Below, in pieces: positions 59,486 through 64,000 of a stretch of 64,000 nucleotides of DNA. The notes beneath the pieces were generated by a model. That model was not told the origin of the DNA, made no database searches, and saw only the letters and a list, made by a program, of their open reading frames with translations. The translations under genes were made by a program, and so were the position numbers. Every line of letters starts with the position of its first letter. Position 1 is the stretch's first letter. The stretch is taken from NCBI RefSeq assembly GCF_000426185.1, contig NZ_KE384505.1:373741-437740 (forward strand). The letters are read 5' to 3'. This DNA comes from Cellulomonas sp. URHD0024 (GTDB lineage: Bacteria; Actinomycetota; Actinomycetes; Actinomycetales; Cellulomonadaceae).

Positions 59486-60946
59486 GTGCCCGCCGTCCCC
59501 GCCGTCATCCCGAAGCCCGCACGCCTGGAGGCGACCGGGGGTGCTCCGTTCGTCGTCTCGGAGTCGACGACCGTGGTGGTCAACGGTCGGCCGGACCTGA
59601 TCGGGATCGCGGTGCTCGCGGCCGACCTGCTCGGGCGGGTGACCGGGCGCTCGATCGAGATCCGCTACGCGGAGACCGACGCACCGGACGTGGTGCGGCT
59701 GCGCCTGACGACCCCGGACGGTGAGGGCGACGAGTCGTACAAGCTCATGTCCACCGCCGGACGCGTGGACCTGGAGGCGCGCTCGCCGGCGGGCCTCGTC
59801 CGCGGGATCGTCACGTTGCGGCAGCTGCTCACCACCGCCCCGGACGGCTCCCTGCGGGTGCCCGCCGTGATCATCGAGGACGCGCCGCGGTACGCGTGGC
59901 GGGGACTGTCGATCGACGTCGCCCGGCACTTCGTCGCCAAGCGGGACCTCAAGGTCATCATCGGGCTGATGGCCCACTACAAGCTCAACGTGCTGCACCT
60001 GCACCTCACCGACGACCAGGGCTGGCGCATCTACGTGCGCTCGCGCCCGCAGCTGACGCGGCTGTCGAGCAGCAGCGCGGTCAACGGTGACCCGGGCGGC
60101 TACTACACCGCCGACGACTACGCCGACATCGTGGCGTTCGCGTCGGTGCGCGGGGTGCGCGTGGTGCCCGAGATCGACGTTCCGGGACACGTCAACGCGG
60201 CCACGCACGCGTACGGCAACCTGACGCCGAGCGGCGAGCCGACCGACGTCTACACAGGGATCGAGGTCGGCTTCAGCCGCCTGTACGCGGACCTGCCCGC
60301 CACCGGCGACTTCCTGCGCGAGGTGTTCGCCGACGTCGCCGAGATGACCCCCGGCGAGTACGTGCACATCGGCGGCGACGAGGTCCTGACCATGGAGCCC
60401 GCCGAGTACGCGACGCTCGTGGGTGCCGCGTCCGCGGCGGTGCGTGCGGCCGGCAAGAAGGTGGTCGGGTGGCAGGAGATCGCCGGCACGCCGCTCGAGC
60501 CGGGCACGGTGGTGCAGTACTGGGACACGCGGGTCGACCCGGAGCCGTTCGTCCGAGCCGCTCAGGCTGGGGCGTTCCTGCTCATGTCACCGGGCTCCAA
60601 GGCCTACCTCGACATGAAGTACGACGCCGACACCGTGCTCGGCCTGGAGTGGGCCGGGCACATCGAGCTGCGCGACGCCTACGACTGGGAGCCGTCGACA
60701 CTCATCCCGGGCGTCCCGGAAGCCAGCGTCATCGGCGTCGAGGCAGCCGTGTGGACCGAGACCCTGCGAGACCTGCCGGCGCTCATGTCGATGCTGCTGC
60801 CGCGCCTCGCCGCGATCGCCGAGGTGGCCTGGACCAGCCCCGAGAGGCGCGACTGGGACGACTTCCGCGGCCGGATCGCCGGCCAGGCCGCGTTCTGGGA
60901 CCGGCTCGGCCTCTCCTGGTACCGGAGCCCGCAGGTCGACTGGTAG
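59486..60946 (+). CDS. Beta-N-acetylhexosaminidase (GH20)
   Basis: 486 residues from GTG 59486 with CAGGAG 5 nt upstream. The N-terminal GH20b-like domain (residues 5-130) is followed by the TIM barrel from about 135 (YAWRGLSIDVARHFVAKRDLKVIIGLMAHYKLNVLHLHLTDDQGWR). Later landmarks are VRVVPEIDVPGHVNAATHAY, the catalytic pair D298-E299 in HIGGDEV, KKVVGWQEI, and VEAAVWTETL. No signal peptide is seen, so it probably acts inside the cell on imported GlcNAc or GalNAc oligosaccharides or on peptidoglycan fragments. Confidence 0.95.
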   Translation: MPAVPAVIPKPARLEATGGAPFVVSESTTVVVNGRPDLIGIAVLAADLLGRVTGRSIEIRYAETDAPDVVRLRLTTPDGEGDESYKLMSTAGRVDLEARSPAGLVRGIVTLRQLLTTAPDGSLRVPAVIIEDAPRYAWRGLSIDVARHFVAKRDLKVIIGLMAHYKLNVLHLHLTDDQGWRIYVRSRPQLTRLSSSSAVNGDPGGYYTADDYADIVAFASVRGVRVVPEIDVPGHVNAATHAYGNLTPSGEPTDVYTGIEVGFSRLYADLPATGDFLREVFADVAEMTPGEYVHIGGDEVLTMEPAEYATLVGAASAAVRAAGKKVVGWQEIAGTPLEPGTVVQYWDTRVDPEPFVRAAQAGAFLLMSPGSKAYLDMKYDADTVLGLEWAGHIELRDAYDWEPSTLIPGVPEASVIGVEAAVWTETLRDLPALMSMLLPRLAAIAEVAWTSPERRDWDDFRGRIAGQAAFWDRLGLSWYRSPQVDW

Positions 60947-60980
60947 GCGCTCGCGAGACGACTGGTAGGCGCTCGCGACT
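60936..60980 (+). repeat. Short tandem duplication at the GH20 stop
   Basis: Two copies of CGACTGGTAGGCGCTCGCGA, one covering the stop codon of the GH20 gene and one directly after. The duplication adds a second in-phase-like TAG context without changing the protein. Confidence 0.7.
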
Positions 60981-61019
60981 CCACTGGTGGGGCCAGGTGC
61001 GAGTCCGCTCGAGCCGTGC

Positions 61020-62861
61020 TCAGATCCAGGTCTCCAGCCACATGTGCAGGTGCCAGAACTTGTAGGGCACCACCCACGCGGACCAGATCGGGTAGAAGAA
61101 CGCTCCGACGAGAACGATGAGCCCGACGAGGACCCCGCAGCCGATGATCGCTCGTCGTCGACCGACGGGTTCGAGGTCCTTCGGTCCGACCACCAGACCG
61201 ATCACGTAGGTCAACGTCAGGACGACCCACGGCGTGAACACGATCGAGTAGAAGGTGAAGATCGTGCGGTGCTCGTAGGCGAACCACGGCAGCCAGCCCG
61301 CGACGATGCCGGACAGGACCGCACCGGCCCGCCAGTCGCGGTAGCGGATCAGCCAGAGGACGGTGACGAGGAGCGCGGCGGTCGCGCACCACCACAGGAT
61401 CGGGTTGCCGAGCGCGGTGATCGCCTGCGAGCAGGACGTCGCCCCGCACGCGTCCTGGGCCTGCTGACCGGTCAGGCCGGAGACCTCGGTGGGGTAGAAC
61501 ATCGACGTCGGCCGCCACTGCACGATCCAGCCGAGCGGGTTCGCCGCGTAGGTGTGCGGCGTCTCGAGCCCGTTGTGGAACGCCCACATGTCCTGGTGGT
61601 ACTTCCAGAACGACCGCAGCGCCGGCGGCAGCCACTGGACGCCCGCGTCGGGATTCTGCGCGGCCCACTGGTGCCCGTACGACTCCGGGTGCGCGAACCA
61701 GGACCACCAGCTGCCCAGGTAGACCGCCACCGCGACGAACACCATGGAGATGCCCGCCACCAGGCCGTCCTTGACGATGCCGGCCCAGATCCACTGCCGG
61801 ACGCCGGCGGTGCGTCGTGCCGTGACGTCCCAGGCCACGCTGAGCAGCCCGAACACCGCCAGGAAGTACATGGCGGACCACTTGGTGCCCAGCCCGAGCC
61901 CCAGCAGCACGGCGGCGGCGAGCCGCCACCAGCGCACCCCGAGGCCAGGACCCCACCCGAGCGGCCCGTCCGCGTCGAGCAGCGACGCGGTCCGGTCGGC
62001 GAGCCGTCGTCGCGCCTGGTCGCGATCGAGCAGGAGTGCGCCGAACGCCGCGAGCATGAAGAACATGAGGAACGGGTCCAGCAGGGAGACCCGTGACATC
62101 ACGATCGCCTCGCCGTCGACGGCGAGAAGGAGGCCGGCGACCGTACCGAGCGCCGTCGAGGTGAACAGCCGACGCCCGATCCGGGCGACCATGAGCACGG
62201 CGAGCGTGCCGCAGATCGCGGCCGACAGGCGCCAGGCGAACGAGCTGTCGGCGCCGCCGCCGAGGTGGATGCCGAGCGCGATCATCCACTTGCCGACCTG
62301 CGGGTGCACGACGTACTCGCCGGTGGTCTGCAGCCCGCTGAGGTCACCGGACTCGAACGCGGGGTTCGGGTTGTCCACCCAGTTGGCCTCGTAGCCGTGG
62401 ATCAGCAACGACCAGGCGTCCTTGACGTAGTACGTCTCGTCGAAGACGAGCTTGTGCGGTCGGCCGAGGTGCCAGAACCGCAGGATGCCGGCCAGCAGCG
62501 TCACCGCGAGCGGCCAGACCCATCCCATGAGGCGCGCCCGCGGGGCGTCGTCCAGGGTGAGCGTGTCCTGGCCGAGCAGCAGCCGGAGCAGCCGGGGCCG
62601 GTTCTCCTCGGGCTCCTCGGGCTCCTCCGGCTCGCCGGACTCGCCCGGCTCCTCGAGCCCGTCCGGCTCCGACTCTGCGGGCTCCTCGGGCTCGTCCAGC
62701 TCCTCGTCCCCTGGTGCCGAGAGCGTCGCGACGGCGCTCGCCGCGGTGCCCTCGTCGAGCGGGCCGGCAGCGGACGTCGAGCTCGACGGAGCCTCCGGCG
62801 AGTCGGCGGCGGCGTGTGACGGCGTCGCGGCGTCGTCTTCGGTGGGCGGCACGAGCGTCAT
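61020..62861 (-). CDS. pmt: Dolichyl-phosphate-mannose-protein mannosyltransferase
   Basis: 613 residues from ATG 62861 (GTG 62852 is an alternative; neither has a clear ribosome site). The first about 95 residues are a disordered Ser/Ala then Glu/Pro-rich region (repeated EEPEEP-type units). The catalytic part is FDETYYVKDAWSLLIHGYEANWV, with the acidic pair of the PMT family, VHPQVGKWMIALGIHLGG, VSLLDPFLMFFMLAAFGALLLDRDQ, and about ten transmembrane segments. It transfers mannose from polyprenyl phosphate to Ser/Thr of secreted proteins. It is divergent from rsmI, the standard actinobacterial neighbour. Confidence 0.94.
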   Translation of the reverse strand: MTLVPPTEDDAATPSHAAADSPEAPSSSTSAAGPLDEGTAASAVATLSAPGDEELDEPEEPAESEPDGLEEPGESGEPEEPEEPEENRPRLLRLLLGQDTLTLDDAPRARLMGWVWPLAVTLLAGILRFWHLGRPHKLVFDETYYVKDAWSLLIHGYEANWVDNPNPAFESGDLSGLQTTGEYVVHPQVGKWMIALGIHLGGGADSSFAWRLSAAICGTLAVLMVARIGRRLFTSTALGTVAGLLLAVDGEAIVMSRVSLLDPFLMFFMLAAFGALLLDRDQARRRLADRTASLLDADGPLGWGPGLGVRWWRLAAAVLLGLGLGTKWSAMYFLAVFGLLSVAWDVTARRTAGVRQWIWAGIVKDGLVAGISMVFVAVAVYLGSWWSWFAHPESYGHQWAAQNPDAGVQWLPPALRSFWKYHQDMWAFHNGLETPHTYAANPLGWIVQWRPTSMFYPTEVSGLTGQQAQDACGATSCSQAITALGNPILWWCATAALLVTVLWLIRYRDWRAGAVLSGIVAGWLPWFAYEHRTIFTFYSIVFTPWVVLTLTYVIGLVVGPKDLEPVGRRRAIIGCGVLVGLIVLVGAFFYPIWSAWVVPYKFWHLHMWLETWI

Positions 62862-62913
62862 CGTAGGGGGGAGCGCTGTGGTGCGCGGGCAAACAGGTGG
62901 CAGGCTCACCCGC

Positions 62914-63765
62914 GTGGACATCCCTGCGCCCGGCCGGCTCGTGCTGGCAGCGACCCCGATCGGCAACACCGAGGACGCATCGGCGCACCTGCGTCGTCTC
63001 CTCGAGGAGGCCGACGTCGTCGCGGCGGAGGACACCCGACGCCTGCGCGCCCTCGCCGCCCGCCTCGGTGTGGTGATCGGCGGTCGGGTGGTCAGCCACC
63101 ACGAGCACAACGAGGCCTCGTCGTCCGCGGAGCTGTTGGCGGTCGTGGCGGGCGGCGGCACGGTCGTCGTCGTGACCGATGCCGGGATGCCCGCAGTGTC
63201 CGACCCGGGCTTCCGCGTGGTCACCGCAGCGGTCGCCGCGGGCCTGCCCGTCACTGCCGCGCCGGGTCCGAGCGCCGTCCTGACCGCGCTCGCCCTCTCG
63301 GGCCTGCCGACCGACCGCTTCTGCTTCGAGGGCTTTCCCCCGCGCAAGCCGGGGGAGCGCCTCCGGGCCCTCGAGCTCCTGGCCGACGAGCGCCGCACGA
63401 TGATCTTCTTCGAGGCCCCGCACCGCCTGGACGACACCCTCGCCGCGATGAGCTCGGCGTTCGGCGCGGACCGGCCGGCCGCCGTCTGCCGCGAGCTGAC
63501 GAAGACCTACGAGGAGATCCGACGAGGAGGCCTGGCCGAGCTCCACGCGTGGGCCCTCGCAGACCAGGTGCGCGGCGAGATCGTGGTGGTGGTCGGTGGT
63601 GCGTCGGGCGCGGTCGAGCTGTCCACGGCCGACCTCGTCGCCGAGGTCCTGTCCCGCGCCGACGCCGGCGAGCGCCTGAAGGACGCGGTCGCCGACGTCG
63701 CCGCTGCGGCGGGCGTCCCGAAGCGGGACCTGTACGCGGCGGCCCTGGCGGCGAAGTCCCGCTGA
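62914..63765 (+). CDS. rsmI: 16S rRNA (cytidine(1402)-2'-O)-methyltransferase RsmI
   Basis: 283 residues from GTG 62914; an upstream GTG at 62881 is in frame but less likely. Typical RsmI sequence: LVLAATPIGNTEDASAHLRRLLEEADVVAAEDTRRLRALAARLGV, VVSHHEHNEASS, TDAGMPAVSDPGFRVVTAAVAAGLPVTAAPGPSAVLTALALSGLPTDRFCFEGFPPRK, MIFFEAPHRLDDTL and CRELTKTYEEIRRGGL. It methylates C1402 of 16S rRNA with SAM. It is divergent from pmt, with the start codons about 53 nt apart, so the promoters must overlap. Confidence 0.97.
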   Translation: MDIPAPGRLVLAATPIGNTEDASAHLRRLLEEADVVAAEDTRRLRALAARLGVVIGGRVVSHHEHNEASSSAELLAVVAGGGTVVVVTDAGMPAVSDPGFRVVTAAVAAGLPVTAAPGPSAVLTALALSGLPTDRFCFEGFPPRKPGERLRALELLADERRTMIFFEAPHRLDDTLAAMSSAFGADRPAAVCRELTKTYEEIRRGGLAELHAWALADQVRGEIVVVVGGASGAVELSTADLVAEVLSRADAGERLKDAVADVAAAAGVPKRDLYAAALAAKSR

Positions 63766-63775
63766 CGATCCCCGC

Positions 63776-63791
63776 AACCGGCTCCCCGGTT
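63776..63791. terminator. Small hairpin after rsmI
   Basis: AACCGG (63776-63781) and CCGGTT (63786-63791) around CTCC, 10 nt after the rsmI stop. The stem is short and no U-tract follows, so termination is uncertain. Confidence 0.35.
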
Positions 63792-63932
63792 CCATGACCA
63801 CATGTCGGGGCGATCGGGGTCCCACCACCGATCGAATCCCACGAGGAGCCTGCCGCGGCGGACGGCGCCTGGGGCGCGCTCGACCGGCCTCCTCGGCTAG
63901 CGGCGATGCGCGGACCGTGCTGGGCTGACGGG

Positions 63933-64000
63933 ATGGGTCGTCGTCGGGCGCTCGCCATGGTCGCCGTGCTGCTGCTCGGCGCGCTCGCGGGGTGCACGGG
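63933..64000 (+). CDS. Start of a lipoprotein gene (3' end outside window)
   Basis: From ATG 63933 the reading is MGRRRALAMVAVLLLGALAGCTG: a basic start, hydrophobic core and LAGC lipobox typical of a lipoprotein signal peptide. Only 22 full codons are in the window, so the mature protein is unknown. There is no strong ribosome site. It follows rsmI by 167 bp. Confidence 0.6.
   Translation, partial: MGRRRALAMVAVLLLGALAGCT

Overview
The window is about 64 kb of very GC-rich DNA with GTG/ATG starts, strong GGAGG-type ribosome sites and dense C/G third positions. Gene content (AfsR/SARP regulator, PMT mannosyltransferase divergent from rsmI, the galU-moeA-GNAT block, FmdB/SAF/MscL neighbours, a GH5 cellulase-like enzyme and GH20) points to an actinobacterium of the Micrococcales, plausibly a Cellulomonas relative. 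The genus is inference; no rRNA is present.

Layout. 1-12.9 kb holds mostly single genes: the 3' part of a SNF2 helicase, a small membrane protein, an ECF42-type sigma factor coupled to a DGPF/YCII protein, a YgjV-like membrane/acyltransferase-like fusion, a pentapeptide-DinB fusion, a VanY-type peptidase with a Pro/Thr tail, a membrane-anchored GH5 enzyme, an SDR and a RecQ helicase with a phosphoribosyltransferase-like tail. 12.9-16.9 kb carries a membrane-anchored NACHT NTPase whose bases look less GC-rich than its neighbours (a possible acquired defence gene) and a PadR/membrane-protein operon. 17.1-21.8 kb has a giant AfsR-like regulator and an FAD oxidoreductase.

22-38.7 kb is the most unusual part. 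It is a run of minus-strand genes: an AAA+ ATPase of the type seen with extracellular contractile injection systems, then two tandem units. Each unit is a large effector-like protein coupled by a GTGA overlap to a 171-residue protein that resembles a YbjN/secretion-chaperone fold. The first large protein carries a DUF4157 domain with HEIAH; the second has lost it. The two small proteins are nearly identical while the large ones have diverged. All three transcripts have a GTA-N5-TAC dyad 78-82 nt before the start codon. Downstream on the same strand is a 2506-residue secreted RHS/NHL protein with an unrecognised C-terminal domain and no visible immunity gene. No sheath, tube or baseplate genes are in the window.

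38.7-47.5 kb: a structured intergenic region with three successive plus-strand hairpins (candidate 6C-like RNA), a 1657-residue protein built like an SF1 helicase but with degenerate ATPase motifs, two uncharacterised genes, mscL, a SAF-domain protein and an FmdB zinc ribbon. 47.6-55.2 kb: a penicillin-acylase-family Ntn hydrolase, 5-formyl-THF cyclo-ligase, galU-moeA-GNAT and a membrane protein. 55.2-56.9 kb: tRNA-Ala(CGC) followed by a duplicated tRNA-trailer/terminator flanking a segment with a lipoprotein and a probable transposase remnant. 57-64 kb: an ABC exporter pair, a GlsB/YeaQ-type protein, GH20, PMT divergent from rsmI, and the first codons of a lipoprotein gene.

Two related nested-palindrome elements (about 16.96 and 29.67 kb) lie between genes.
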